A stretch of 64,000 bases of DNA from Sipunculus nudus (lineage: Eukaryota > Annelida > Sipuncula > Golfingiida > Sipunculidae), in contig CM049306.1 in NCBI GenBank assembly GCA_026874595.1, forward strand, positions 64,798,019 to 64,862,018, in the 5' to 3' direction. The notes beneath the pieces were generated by a model. It was given only the letters and a program-made list of their open reading frames with translations, searched no databases and was not told where the DNA came from. The stretch's first letter is position 1. Each line of letters begins with the position of its first letter. The position numbers and the translations under genes were made by a program. Shown here piece after piece: positions 34,615 through 47,514 of this stretch.

Positions 34615-35970
34615 AAACAAGGGACCCATGGGTCATGGCGCTCAGCTGATTGTGATTAGACCACGAGTCGATAAAGCTTATGAATATTATGGACATCTTG
34701 GGCTATTATAAAGGAATGTAATGTGATATGTAAGTAAATAATAAATGAAATAATCTGACTGATGGATTAATAGAGTAAAATATAGTGGTTTATATTTTAT
34801 TTATTTAGGAGGGTTGAAAATTGCGATATATCTGAGCAAATATGAATGCAATGACCGCAGTAATAACCAGTAGTAGAATGATGAATAGGCTATTGGTTGA
34901 AAGATCTATAGTGTATGGAAGTCTGCAAGATTTCAATTTGACAGATATGATGTTATGATTTACTATGCTGATGAGGGATTTATGACTTTGTTAGTGTATG
35001 ACACAATATCTCTTCTTGACAATGTACATTATTTTGATGCCCACTCTGTCTACATATTACACAATATTGACATAATTTCTGGCATGTACATAGGTACCTA
35101 TGGACGAATAGTTATACAAAATATTAAAGTATGAATATATCTGATTCATCTTGTTCTTGTTTACTGAGGCTGACATTGAGATGGGGCTCAGAGAAGGGAA
35201 CAGTGAGGGCAGCTATGGTGTGGATGTAGAGAGAAAAGGAGAGAAAGAGAGAAAGAGAGACAGAGAGAGGAGATGGAGCATTCAACAGTACTTAAACACC
35301 TGGAAGGTTAAAATCTAAAATATTATGAAAAGCAAATAAATACTGACCGGAAAAAGGTAATCTTGGCCATAGTTGATTGATATGATTGAAGAAATTGTTG
35401 CAAATAATATTTTGAGATCTGATCATGTGTTTCCATTGGTTACCTTTTTGATAAGCTGTTGACAGTTTAACAGTTTACAGATTTGTTTAATGAAATCCAA
35501 TTTTTTTAATAAACCTATTTTCTATTTTATAATATGTATACAGTAGCCATAAAGTCCCCACTTAACAGGTGGAAGGATTTACGAGGGGAGGGGGTTATCA
35601 TGGGAGTTAAAACGCCTCAGTCTTTCTGTATATATTATCTTTAATTATTAATTTTTATGGAAAAGCAATAGAACTATTGTTCACAGTGCCAAAGAGCAAG
35701 GACTCTATGGGGTGGGGGAAGGGGATGGTGGGAGTTACAGCACCCTTGCATATTCATACAGGATATTAAATTGAATTCAAGTGCTTACAGAGAAAAATGT
35801 TTATTCATAATTATTAAATATTTAAGCAGGCAGAAAGGTGGAGAAAAAAAGCAAATCATTTTTATTCCCATTCTACTGAGCCAGGAAAAATTAACAATAT
35901 TTGCCTTTATTCCTTTTTTTCAATACATCATTTTTTCCAGGTTTAAAATGTAACTACACATTTACAGTAT

Positions 35971-35971
<1 letters not shown>

Positions 35972-36004
<33 letters not shown>
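35972..36004. repeat. (AT)n microsatellite at the empty pogo site
   Basis: An uninterrupted AT run where the paralogue at 20143 carries the insertion. Confidence 0.93.
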
Positions 36005-36008
<4 letters not shown>

Positions 36009-36175
36009 TATTTCAGTTGATTCACATTTCTAAATTGCTTCAACATTAATAGCTAATTAATCTGGTTTATAGTACCTGTCAACAGAATGGGGTGGAGGGA
36101 GAAAGGGAGGCTTAGGGGTGAGAGAAAATGGGAGAGAAAGAGAGAGAGAGAGCAAGAGAGAGTGAGCTAGACTGT

Positions 36176-36179
<4 letters not shown>

Positions 36180-36219
<40 letters not shown>

Positions 36220-36230
36220 AGGAGAGAGAG
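36180..36230. repeat. (GA)n microsatellite
   Basis: A run of GAGAGA about 40 bases long; counterpart of the tract at 21170. Confidence 0.95.
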
Positions 36231-38116
36231 AAGTGAGGCTCTCTGGTAATTATTGCCTGACCTAGCCTGACCCAGACAATCACAGAGGCAGTGGCTAGGT
36301 CAGAAGTTGAACCGGTTATGTAATACTGCCCAAGCACACATTTCACTGACTAGATGAAAACAATCAAGGCATGGTGCTTTAAAACTTGAATGACATCTAC
36401 AGTTTTTGATCAATTGGTTTCAAATTTCAGATTTTAACAGATGAAATGCTTATGTGTACATGCTATGAAAATTAAATCCACAGCACTAACACTAGTAACA
36501 GGAAATAAATGTCCACTGTAAGTCATGTTAATTATCATGCATGCTTTTTACAAAGGAGTTAACTGATATTCAATAATTTCAAGTTGCCCATAGCCAAAAG
36601 TACCACTAGCACAAATGATATGAGAGTTAAACTATTTATTAAAAATTAATTGGAATTATTGGGCAAAATATAATTTTAATTCAAAAATATTAACAGTAAC
36701 ATTTAAAGATTTTTTTAATAATATAATTGAAATAAATGATTAAAATAAAATTAAAAAATATATTCATGAATGCATTAATGAATACATTTTGAAAGTATTT
36801 GCACTCAAATTCTTTCTTTTTACCTGTATTAGTATTTTTATTAATTTACATAATTGAACTATTGAATTTTTTTAATCATATTTGAATACAATTATTAAGT
36901 ATTCACTCAAGGTCTCATATTTATTCAGTTTCAGTTATCAGAATCAAGAATATACAAATTTCACAAATTTAAATAATGACTGTAGCTACCTGGTTTTATG
37001 GCTTTAATTTATAAATAAAATATTATATTCACTTTAAAAATACTTTCACATCACTGTCAAGACACTTATGACAATTATTAACATTATAGACATCATAATA
37101 AGAACTTGTCTTGAAGACCTGATTTTTATCAGATGTTAAAAATTTTATTTTTTTTTAATTTGTATCAGAAAAAAAGAAAATAATCTCTTCTACTAAACTA
37201 ATACATGTGTTAAAAATAACCCAAGGATCAAAACAAACCAATATATTATACAAGGAGCAAACTGGAGTTGGGAATGTTTAATTTTACTAACTGAAATAAA
37301 GTTATCAGAAATTTAAATTTTGATTATTTACCCAGTAGCATGTAACAGCTGATACAGCCATGAGTCTGAATGTTATTATTCAAACATATTGGCATCTTTA
37401 ATGAGCACTTGTCTGAGTAATTTTTAAAAAAAAATTGACATATTTCATTTTTTTTTAAATTTTGTAATAAAAAAAACAACAAATTAAACACCTGGAAAAG
37501 ACCTGGAAATTTAGAATATTTAATATGATCAAATGCATCCTTGTCTATCATTAACTTGCTTCACATAATCCCTTATAGTAAACAACAATTTTATTTAATT
37601 ATTTAATTTGAAAAATTCAGATCTAATTTTCGGAATTCAGTTGAATCTTGATTAAATAGAGTTATATCCCTGAAAAAAAATTTCTAGCTTCAGCAATTCT
37701 CAAGTTAAGGGAGTAAATATATTTCCTGAATTTTTACAAAGTGCATTATATTTGGGCCAATAACTTCAAGAATTTAAAAAATATTAAACTAATTTCTTTT
37801 ATGTACAAAGGAAATATATAGAGGAATTAATATTTTAAAAATGGTCAATATCAGGTCAGTGGTTTTGATATTAGGCAGTCTTGAAGTGTAACAATGGGTT
37901 TTAAATGGAAAACAATTAATCGAAGGAATGAAGTCCTAGTGACCCAATATTCAGTATGGTAGGAGATTTTGAGGACATCTAAAGATATGCTGAATTTCAG
38001 ATTCGTAGATCCAATGTTTTCAAAACGTGCCAGTTTAATGGACGGACAGACAGACGGACAGCCAACGGACAAAGGACCACGACTATAGCTCAGATGACTT
38101 ATAGTCAGCTGAGCTA

Positions 38117-39439
38117 AAAATCCATTGAGTGTAAATTCATTTGAAAATATATATGACTTTCAATTATCTAGTAATGAGATGCAAGACGAATTTACGTTTT
38201 ATAAATAGACCATGTATGTATCACTATCATTATATTTGTAAATCTATAACATTTTATTGGTTATAAAGGATTATTATTATTATCATTATTATTATTATTA
38301 TTATTATTGAAGACTTAGAGTCTAATATGGATATGGGATGGGCACCTCATTACTTTTTATGTGCTGTTATAAGTAGGAACATACAGAAATTATAGAACAT
38401 AAAGGACCAGACATAATTATGGCCCTCAGAAAGGCGTACATGAACCACTGGCATCTATGTTATTAATTATAATATGTAAAACACTATAATGAACTTAAGC
38501 ATGGCTCCACCTGGTGGTCAATACAGAAAAAAATTATTTATGTCTTATCTCTGGATGGCTATATAAACCCATCATTTCTTAATATAAGACTACAAGAGGA
38601 AGCACATGTATATACCTACCAACAAATCTTTCTGAGTGAGTTTCATAAAATTATGTTGGATGTTGCATAGATTTTTTTTATGGAAAAATCAATTGTATAT
38701 TACAAAGAGTGATATCATTTTAATTTCATAAATGCCAGGAGACAAAATAATTGTAACATAATACAGGTAGTATCTATTGGGTCCTCACTTGCTGTCTCTC
38801 TCTTGAATACCTGGACAGGATATCAGTTGTTGTAAATACCACTAAATATATCTTGCCTATTTATAATAGTTCTCCAGTATATACAGGTTTATTCCAAACA
38901 AGAAATGAATTTGTAATAAAACAATTTAAACACTATATGTGTATTAATACATGTGCTATAATAAGCAAAATTAAGATATATACCCTTAATATCTCCTCTA
39001 GGGATCTCATTCTCAATGTCTCATGTACTAGCTGTCAATTAACTGTCAGATGATCAATTACTAATCAACATTAGTATCTTCAAATACATGAATGCTATTT
39101 CACATTTTCTTTTCTTCTATAATCACAGAAAACAGGCTTTTTCCCCACTCAACATGATTCATACATGGAGATATATTAATTATATACACATTAGTTGGCC
39201 TAACAGTGGGTGAATGGTTACCATAAGTGAAATATTTTCATCCCTGCCCACTCTATACTATCTGCAAGATAAGGATTGTGCTTTTGATCAGATTTTTACT
39301 GCCACTCCAATAGCCAAATAGTACTCTGTCAAGCTTGATATTTATGCATGCTCCACCCACCAAAGTACATGACATAAACAGGTAATTCTTTTAATTCAAT
39401 ATACATCAATTGATTGTCAAATATAGTCAACATTTGCTT
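38117..39439. other. Unique AT-rich sequence, no gene seen
   Basis: It contains an (ATT)n microsatellite at about 38275-38310. Otherwise there are no repeat matches inside the window, no long open frame and no RNA that I can recognise. Confidence 0.5.
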
Positions 39440-39979
39440 TTAGTGATCACTTCACAACTGACACCTTCCAGTGTTGATATGGTGGTGTGTGGCAGGCCAC
39501 ATGCTGAGCACCCCATACTGACTACTGAGCCAGTGCCCATGATCCTGGGGAACTACTCCATGTCCCCAAAATGCAGTGACAGCAGGCGAGAAAGGCAAGG
39601 AAAGCCCTACGTATGCCTATAAGCATCTGCAGAGTGTTGGGACATGGAGTACTGGGTGGGTGCGGGGAGGGTGCATGATCGAGATCTACGAGCACTCTGC
39701 AAATCTGCACCATGTAACTGTGCCAGAGGGTGAGACACTTCCACTTCTGAACACTGATCGCAAGATGAAAGCTGGAGCAGCCCTAGACATTTAGACATTG
39801 CAACCTCTGGCGACAGACCAGAAATAATATGTGAAATTACCAACATGGGTCGCAGCTATGGCAAAAAGAACCCTGTAAAGGTCGGACAAAACAGGGCATG
39901 TCTGTATGATGGCACACTTGTCTTAGAGAAGCATACGGGCATAACAGTGTTATTCACACCTAGGCCCTGCCAACTTTAA
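39440..39979 (+). pseudogene. Unrecognised coding remnant with an 8-bp frameshifting duplication
   Basis: This segment is less AT-rich than its surroundings and reads as protein in two consecutive plus frames. The first runs through TVPEGETLPLLNTDRKMKAG and stops after AALDI. The second continues with ATSGDRPEIICEI and NMGRSYGKKNPVKVGQN to a TAA at 39977-39979. The switch coincides with a perfect adjacent duplication of TAGACATT (39784-39799). Removing one copy would join the frames. A further frame change may exist near 39570, where another frame contains GRPHAEHPILTTEPVPMIL. I do not recognise the family. It could be a host exon pseudogene or part of a TE. Confidence 0.45.
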
Positions 39980-40189
39980 GAGATATGAATGAAATGCAAC
40001 AAAGTATTTATATCTTCTTTAATCTTGTCAGTTAGCACTTACATTAGATCCTAATATTTCATCACATTTGAATATTAGGATTAAATTCCTGCTTTTTTTT
40101 CTTTAAAAAAAATCAAAATGTCCAAGTCTCATCAAAAAGAATTTATTTAACATTAAAATTATAAGATTCATCTTGTTTATTAGTCCTGT

Positions 40190-40322
40190 GTTGAAGGGGT
40201 GGGTTGGGGGGGGGGGGTCTCCTTTGTTACTGCTCGTTGCTGAAAAAAATGTTAATTTTAAGATTCATCTAGTTCATAGTTCATAGGTCTGTCAACAGAA
40301 TGGGGTTGGGGGGGGGGGGGGA
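40190..40322. repeat. Two poly-G tracts
   Basis: Runs of about 12 or more G at 40206-40217 and 40308-40320. The minus-strand open frame over 40258-40533 is not convincing as a gene. Confidence 0.85.
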
Positions 40323-40539
40323 GAGAGAAAAAAGCTCCCTGTGGTATGGTATTAACTGCAGACAGCCTGATCAAGCTCAACTCAGTGGAGAGAGGGCTTG
40401 CCCTAGTGATGGGATTGCATAACATTATGCCAACAGCCTGGGGAGCATAGAGTTGCACTGTATCACCTACAGTGACCAAAGTGGACTGCTTGACAATGTT
40501 AGCAATACAACAAGAGCCTCCAAAAAAATTCAATAACTA

Positions 40540-40876
40540 GCCTAATTTTGCAGCTTTTATTTTCAAATTTCAGATTTTAACATATTAAATCCTTATGTGC
40601 ACATGCTGTGAAAATTAAATCCACAATACTCACAGGAAAAAAACGTGCCATGGCCAAAGTTGGGCAAAATTTAAGGTACCAATTTCCTATTTTTGCTAAT
40701 ATTTAAAAAAATATAAAAGATTTTGATCTAATTTTGGGTTTACAATTTAATTTTGATTAATTAAAGTTATATTACTGGAAAAAAGTCCTTAGCTTTAACA
40801 TGTTTTGTGTTCAGTGATCAAATATCTTTCCTGATTTTTTACAAAATGCATTATGTTTGAGCCCATAACTTTTTTA
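40540..40876 (+). repeat. Delta-internal fragment
   Basis: It resembles 34200-34470, with GCTGTGAAAATTAAATCCAC, a CGTGCCATGGCCAAAGTTGG-type block and GCATTATGTTT. It is cut by the beta left end. Confidence 0.65.
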
Positions 40877-42060
40877 AACTAGAATACGGGTAGTCGACAA
40901 GCGACTACGTGTATCCGCCTAAATCAGAGTGGAACGGGTGAAGTGAGGCATGGATTGAGTGGCAAGGGGAAATAGAGTGAAGTGTTGCATATATGCATGG
41001 ATGTCAGCAGCCAATTTGTGTATGTAGGTTGCGCCACCTACCACAAAATCCAGAAAGCCGTCCAAGTTGTATACATATGCAAAATTTAAGGCAGATAAGT
41101 CAAACCACTACATAAATATGAGTGATTTTTGCCCTTGGCAGACAAACAGATGGACGCTGTGCAAAAATGGTTGCAGGTGGCGCCACCAGTTTTGCGCATG
41201 ATAAAGAGCTATGTGAGAACTATACACATGCAAAACTTTGGCCCAATCGGTCAAACAGTTCCCAAGATATGAGCTTGGATACCTGCTGCATAAACTAGAA
41301 TGTAGGTGGCGCCACCTGTTATAAAATCAAGAGAGCTGTCGGGGATGTATAAACCTGCAAAATTTTAGGCAGATATGTCAAACCACTGCCGAGATATGAG
41401 TGATTTTATCCAATGGCAGACAAATAGACGGGGGCTGTGAAAAATGGCTGCAGGTGGCGCCACCAGTTTTGTGTATGAAAAAGAGCTATGTGAGATCTAT
41501 ACACATGCAAAATTTTGGCCCAATCAGTCACACGGTTCCCGAGATATGAGCTTGGATGTCTGCTGCATAAACTAGAATGTAGGTGGCGCCACCTGTTATA
41601 AAATCAAGAGAGCTGTCGGGGATGTATAAACCTGCAAAATTTTAGGCAGATATGTCAAACCACTGCAGAGATATGAGTGATTTTAACCAAAGGCAGACGA
41701 ACAGATGGACACTGTGCAAACATGGTTGCAGTTGGTGCCACCATTTTTTGTGTATGTTATAAAGCTCTCCAAGGGCTACATTTGTGCAAAAAAATTTTCC
41801 TGATCAGTCAAACGGTTCCCGAGATATGTGGGTTAATGTGTGGAAACAGACGCACAAACGGACGCAGAGCGCAGAGGAAAGGTCAGAGGTCAAAACTAAA
41901 TCGGGGCGCAGCAGTTCACATGTGACCCGAACATAATCCCGGGTTTCATAAAATTCCGCCCAGCAGTTACGGAGGAGTTCTCCGGACACCTACGCAGCGG
42001 CGGCGGCAGCGGTGGGCTGAAAACATAGTATCCGCAAAACTCTGTTTTGGCGGATACAAT
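40877..42060 (+). mobile_element. Beta-family element, copy 2, about 1.18 kb, best-preserved ends
   Basis: The left end AAACTAGAATACGGG is followed by hairpin GTAGTC-GACAAGC-GACTAC (40890-40908) and GTATCCGCC (40911-40919). There are about three tandem core units with GGTGGCGCCACC near 41176, 41306, 41454 and 41582. The right end is GTATCCGCAAAAC-TCT-GTTTTGGCGGATAC (42028-42057), whose last nine bases are the inverse of the left GTATCCGCC. It is shorter than copy 1 because it has fewer core units. Confidence 0.82.
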
Positions 42061-44179
42061 TATTGTATGTGGCGCAACCAGACTTGTACACTATAAAGCT
42101 ACCGGATATGTGTAAACATGCCCAATTTTAGGCTGATGTATCAAAATCCTCTGTAGAAATAAGCAGGCGCATACACTGCAAAAGTCAATGTTGGTGGCAC
42201 CACCTGTCTTGTAAATGAGAATACCATCAAAGACGCATAGACAGGTATCAGTCCAATACATCAAACTTCCCCAGAGTTTGATGCACTGGGCTGACAAGGC
42301 TTAGGTGAGTAAGGCAGTGGCCCCTGAGTGACCTGTGAAAAATGCTGCCTAAAGCTAATGCACTGAGTGAACTCTTGACCTGCACCTGGCTAGAGTGAGT
42401 GAACTTTTGACCTGTACCTGACTGCACTGAGTGAACTCTTGACCTGTTGCATAATCTGACACAGTTGGCAGTCTGCCAAAGCTATAAATAGATTCAGGCT
42501 GAACTTTGGTGCCAAATATGATGCAGTGAGCAGTCTGCCAAAGCTATAAATAGAATGCAGCTACTGCACTGAGTGAACTCTTGATGTATACCTGGCTGCA
42601 CTTCTTCCAATCCTGGCACTGTGCCAAAACTATTTATAGAGCTGACATCATCTTGGCTAATGGCTGACATCAAGGCACTGGCAATCTGCCAATGGTAAAC
42701 CAAGTGCTGCCATCTGTACACAAATGTGGTCCCTACTTGAAATAACTTTGAAATTTATTTTCCCAATACAAAATGCTTTTAAGCTGACTTTTTATAAAAA
42801 AGAAAGGAATATATGTAAAATTATTACGGATGCATACTGAATGCAAAATTAAAATACAGATATATATCATTGATGGAAATTCTTGAATTAAATTGAGCAG
42901 GGATACCAATAATTTATAATTCACGTACAGTTGTCTTTATATAGCCACAGAGAGCTGAAAATACATGATTGTAACATTGCCTGGTATGATGAATAACTTA
43001 AATCATAAATCTAAATTTTTTAAAAGCTTTTAAAAAAACTTTCTTGTCAATATTAACCAAATATAACCTGAAATCTAAATGTCCAGTGGCATAATGTAAT
43101 AGATGCTGATAAACTGGTGCCAGGCTAGATGTAACAGCATCACAGAGCTAACATATATGGTAAAATGACTCAATTCAATCTCCATAATTCAGCCAAAAAT
43201 CATTCATGTGGAACCATTAATGACAATTATTATAAGAATTATTGTAGGGATTATTCTTGTAAAATATTTAACAAACTGGCTTCAGTGGCATCAGTCGAAA
43301 AAGTTTCACAAGTTCATAACTCATATAGGAAGATACAGCAAACTGGCTAAGTTCAGCTTCCGGTAACTCAGCCAAAAAGAACTGAACCAAAACCATTTGA
43401 ACAAACTTGAATTATCAACATCTGAGGATAATTAACGTGTGAGATTTAAGAATTTGGCCCAGTGGTTTTTGAGAAGAAGATCTTTGTAGCCACTGAGCTA
43501 ACATGGGCTGTTATGGCATATGACTAAATTCAGCTTCCCATAACTTAGCCAAAAGTCACTGAAAAGAGACCATTTGAACAAACTTCAGAAAGCACTACCC
43601 TAGGATCATTTCTGTGCGATATTAAACATTTTGGCCATATGGTTTCAGAGAAGAAGTTTTTTGTAGCCCTCAGTGTGATACAGGCACTAATGACCCCATA
43701 CAAAAAAGGCTGTAGCAGGTGGCGCCATCAATACCTCAATTTCAGATATGACCTATGTGACCAACATTGGCATAAAATTTGGTGATGATAGCTCCAGCCG
43801 TTTCTGAGATTTAAATTTTAATATGCTTTTTTGCACAGTTAACAAAGTTCAACCTCCCGTAACTCGGCCAAAAATCTCCAAACTGGACTATTCGAACAAA
43901 CATGAGAAAGATTGTTCCAGGGATCATTTCTGTGAAATATTGGACAATTTGGCTGGACAGTTTTGGAGAAGAAGATTTTTAAAGTTTTTTTAGCTTCTTC
44001 CCTATAAAAACTAAGAAAATGCATGTAGAAAAAAAATAAACAAAATCCGATATAGTTGATTATTTGCAAAAAAATTAGTGATGCTAGCTCCTGCCGTTTT
44101 TGAGATAGCTATGGTTAACGTACAGACGCCGCACGACGGACGCCGCCGCACCATCGCATAAGCTCACAGGTTCACTAAA
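42061..44179 (+). repeat. Epsilon-type repeat region, copy 2
   Basis: It follows beta copy 2 exactly as 26218-28424 follows beta copy 1, so beta plus epsilon are duplicated together. It ends CGCACCATCGCATAAGC then TCACAGGTTCACTAA at about 44147-44179. Confidence 0.72.
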
Positions 44180-45943
44180 AAAAATTAAATAACAGTAGAC
44201 AGTAGGAAAGGGTTTCTTGACAGTTTTTTAGTGAAGCCGAGCACTGCAACTTTGATGCAGATAATGACAGGCTCAGCTGAATGGCAGCTGATGCAGCTGA
44301 GTGACAGAGTAATGGCCTCTGCATGGTTTCTGGTGTAAGTACTGTGTGATGTTGGGAACAAACTGATAACTACACCTTGTAAACAGGGCAAACCCACCCC
44401 TTAGCAGTATCCTAATAATTACTGACAAAACAATAAGAGCTCAACTGTGCAGCAGAGTTAATCTAGTTGGTCCCCGGGCTGGTACGCTCCAAAGCAGCGG
44501 TTACACTATGCTTAATTATTCGCTCCACTAACGCTGCATGAAACTGCGGTTGTCTGTCAGGTTTTGCCACTAGGTGGTGCTGTCTCTGTGGAATTCCGTC
44601 CTGTGTAAAATTTAACTAACTCCGTTGGTAAACACCGGAAGCAATCATAACCTTATCTGGGCTAGCGCTGGCCACAGAAACTTGTTAGCCACTGTGGCTA
44701 ATTAGGTTGGAAAATCATTAGCCACAGCTCACTTTGGTTAGCCACAGGAAACGTTTAATGAATTAATCTTCTAAGCTGATTAATACATTACATATTATAG
44801 ATCATAGCAATAGGCAGTCATTCCAAAACATTTAAACAGTAGTAGGCAGTAATAGAAGAAAAATGATAAAAAATTATGAACAATAGTAGTAGTAAGAGGA
44901 TAATAAATTGCTATTACTATTAATTACTATTACTAGCCTATGGGTTTACTATGGTGTGAAAACTAGCAGTGCAATACTGATGAGGTCTTAATTTAGTCAC
45001 CGACTGCTTTCCTCCAATAGGGGTATCTAGCATAGCCACTAAATTAATAAGATGGCCCATCAAACCTGATAATTAAAGGTGGATGGCCTGTTGCCATCCA
45101 TGCACATAGCTTTTCAGTATTTAAGGAAGTCATGTCTGAAAACATTCGCAGGTTCTTCTTTTGTTCTTGTGAAATTAACCTACCATGGATTTTAACATTT
45201 GTAATTCAACTCACCTAGGTCTGGTAAAAGATTTTACTCAAAAGGACCAACATTGATTCTAGTGAACAAAAACGAACTCTGCTATGATTGGTCAAAGGTT
45301 TGGCATGGGAATTTAGCCAGTTGCTCATTGGACAAGGTACATTACCCATTACACATTTCACCCACTGTAATGAATAGAGCATACTGGATAACCATGTTTA
45401 TTGACTGAAGTATGTATAATTGCCCAGCAGTTATCCAAAGATGTGGACACTAGTGGTAACACAGGTATTATACAACTATATATATCCTGTTTAAATAAAG
45501 AAGCCCTGCAGTCAAACTACAGGTCACTTGGCAGTATTCATCCAAGCTAACATGAAAAACATACTCCTGGAATAAAGTTTGTTCTTCTTATAGTATTTTA
45601 ATCTTTGTGTAGTCAGTAATACCAAAATAGGAGGAAATTTATACTAACAATAGCCATGGCATTTAAAGCTTTTCATGACACTATTATAATAATGGTTAGT
45701 AGTAATAGGAAATCAATAGTAATACTTATAGTAATACATTCTGTTACTGGAAGCCATAATAAGCCCTATGTGTGATTAAATGACTTTGAAGCAATAATGT
45801 CATAAGATTAGTGCACATATATAAAACAGCCTCAGTCCAACACCTGAGAATCACACTGTCCCATCTGGGAAGATTATATGTCCATACATCATGCTGTCTC
45901 TGACATGAAGCGCGCGCGGGAACACGCGAAACGATCTTTGGTT
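44180..45943. other. Unique sequence, no gene seen
   Basis: Contains short repeated AGCCACAG words near 44680-44750, a CTCF-like word CCACTAGGTGGTGCTG near 44567, and purine/AT-rich stretches. No convincing open frame or RNA gene. Confidence 0.4.
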
Positions 45944-46690
45944 TAAACATATTTATTTAACCAGGATTACAAAAATAGCCGTTAGGCTAATGCAAATGTT
46001 TTCCTGGGAAACATATATACAAACAAAGATTCAGTACAAATACATGGTGATGACAAGTTAACATAGTAACACTAACATAGTGTAAACATGAAATTACTAT
46101 CAAAATCAAAATCGTTTTGTGTTCCTTATGTATCTGTATACGTGACTAAAGAGTTTAAAATTATCTGTAGTAGTCAGGGAGCTGCTGCCACAAAGTAAAA
46201 TTCTAACTATTTCTAACTTAGTTTTCCTAAAATAATTTTCATTTATATGTGGCAATGCAAAACAGCAAAATTCCTGCAAACTAGCAAAAAGTGTGCGTCT
46301 CTGTTCAATATAAAGTGGGCAGTCCAAGAAATAATAAACAACAGTTTCGTCGGCGAGATCACATTCACAAGTTGGCTTTTCAGTTAAGTTGACCTTAAAC
46401 AGAGTACTGTTTAGGGTGCTGCAGTCAGTGCGTAACCGCATGTGTAGGATATTATCACATCGTATACCACTGAAGAAATAATTTGGGGGCTTTTTTGGAT
46501 AAAACATATCGAACAGTGCGTTTTTAAATGCAGTGGTAGAAGTAATTGCTCTCACCTTTTCTGGTAAGAAATTCCAAATTTTAACTGCCGTAGGAATAAA
46601 TGAATCTTTAAAAGTTGTAGTTTGAGAACACCTCTGTTCAAGGATAGCATATATTTCTCCAACCATAGCGGCAGGTGTTACAAGACCATA
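45944..46690 (-). pseudogene. Non-LTR retrotransposon (LINE) 3' end relic
   Basis: The minus frame 46666-46106 (186 codons, open a little further upstream) resembles the C-terminal tail of invertebrate LINE ORF2 proteins. It has a segment like SFIPTAVKIWNFLPEKVR, then a region with CECD...CPLY resembling the C-terminal Cys-His motif CxC-x7-H-x4-C. The usual His is replaced by Tyr (VVYYFLDCP). The reverse transcriptase and endonuclease are missing, so the copy is 5'-truncated. Downstream on the minus strand is a 3' UTR-like segment with a small hairpin TAGCC-TAAC-GGCTA and an AATAAA word near 45950. Clade not assigned. Confidence 0.65.
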
Positions 46691-47239
46691 AGGCCGTATA
46701 TATTAACCACTGACGAAAATATTTGATAGATGCCGGCTAATTACACTTTAATGAAGAAAACACATTACCCAGTACGCTTTATTTATTACGGTGTGTGAAA
46801 TCAATCGCTATAATATTGTTATATATTGATAAGTAAACCGTGTCACAACTCACAGATGATCAGCGAAATTTTACCTTCTGTCCAATGAGCGTTAAGCTAA
46901 GTTCCATGCTCAACTATCAACCAATCAGAGCAGAGTTAGTTATTGTTTTATAAAGAATAAAGGGCATCTGCCAGAGAATTCTCGGAGAGCCGGAGAATTT
47001 TTATGGTTGTTCACCCAATGTTGAACAACTCTAAAAATATTTTCCTTAAATTCTTGGCGGATTCTCCGACTTTTTGACAGTTGTAAACAAACACGATCAC
47101 GGAATAATCAATGGTAGGATTTGTGTATTATTTTTTAATCGCCACCGTGGCGATTTCTGCAAAATGTTTCCTCACATTTTGGATAAATTACTCGCATTTG
47201 GCGACGTGGCGAGCGGCTAGCGCGAGCCCAGCTTATCTA
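46691..47239. other. No gene seen; short inverted GGAGAAT words
   Basis: Near 46975-47075 there is a weak inverted pair, CGGAGAGCCGGAGAATTTTT versus a GGCGGATTCTCCGACTTTTT-like right side. It is reminiscent of, but not the same as, the Mutator-like terminal repeat at 17038. A CCAAT box lies at about 46920 (CAACCAATCAG). Confidence 0.35.
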
Positions 47240-47309
47240 TATTAACCTGCTGGTGTGGTCCGAGGTCAGTTAATATCCCCCCAATGTTTGCAAATTTCCT
47301 CTCTTTCGC

Positions 47310-47425
47310 ATTGGCGCAGCCATCTATGTTTACACGCTGAGCCAATTAGATTTTATTTTCGAGCTCAGCATGGGCACATCCATCATTGTTTACACGCTGA
47401 GCCAATCAGATTTTACCTAACCCAG
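47310..47425 (+). promoter_or_regulatory. Tandem CCAAT-box repeat
   Basis: GTTTACACGCTGAGCCAAT recurs at 47329 and 47389 (60-bp offset), each followed by (T/C)AGATTTTA. GAGCCAATCAG is a good NF-Y-type CCAAT box. No downstream gene is visible, and the plus open frame spanning it is not convincing. Confidence 0.4.
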
Positions 47426-47514
47426 TCATCAGTTAGGCTGCTTGTTAAACCAGAAGAATCCTTCCATTTTTCACAGCGTGTGAGTTAATCTATCTGACCT
47501 AATCTAATATTTAG

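Larger units (their letters stand above)
34615..38116 (+). mobile_element. Delta-family element, complete, about 3.5 kb
   Basis: The left end is AAACAAGG with palindrome GACCCATGGGTC (34623-34634) and GCTCAGCTGA (34640-34649). The right end is a hairpin TAGCTCAG ... CTGAGCTA (38086-38116) preceded by a GACGGACAGACAGACGG run. The left GCTCAGCTGA is mirrored by TCAGCTGAGC at the right. The interior matches 19013-23882 but lacks the pogo-like insertion and a block of about 570 bp near 37605. No coding capacity. Confidence 0.75.

Noticed and set aside
19013-38118. Large segmental duplication of host DNA (19.0-23.9 kb versus 34.9-38.1 kb)
   Set aside because: Copy 2 is bounded by delta left and right ends and more diverged fragments exist at 32.8 and 40.5 kb, so a repeat family explains it better.
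40258-40533. 91-codon minus-strand ORF
   Set aside because: It overlaps a poly-G tract and delta-like repeat; no recognisable domain.
46975-47075. Second Mutator-like element with CGGAGAAT ends
   Set aside because: The inverted pair is short and imperfect and I see no target duplication.
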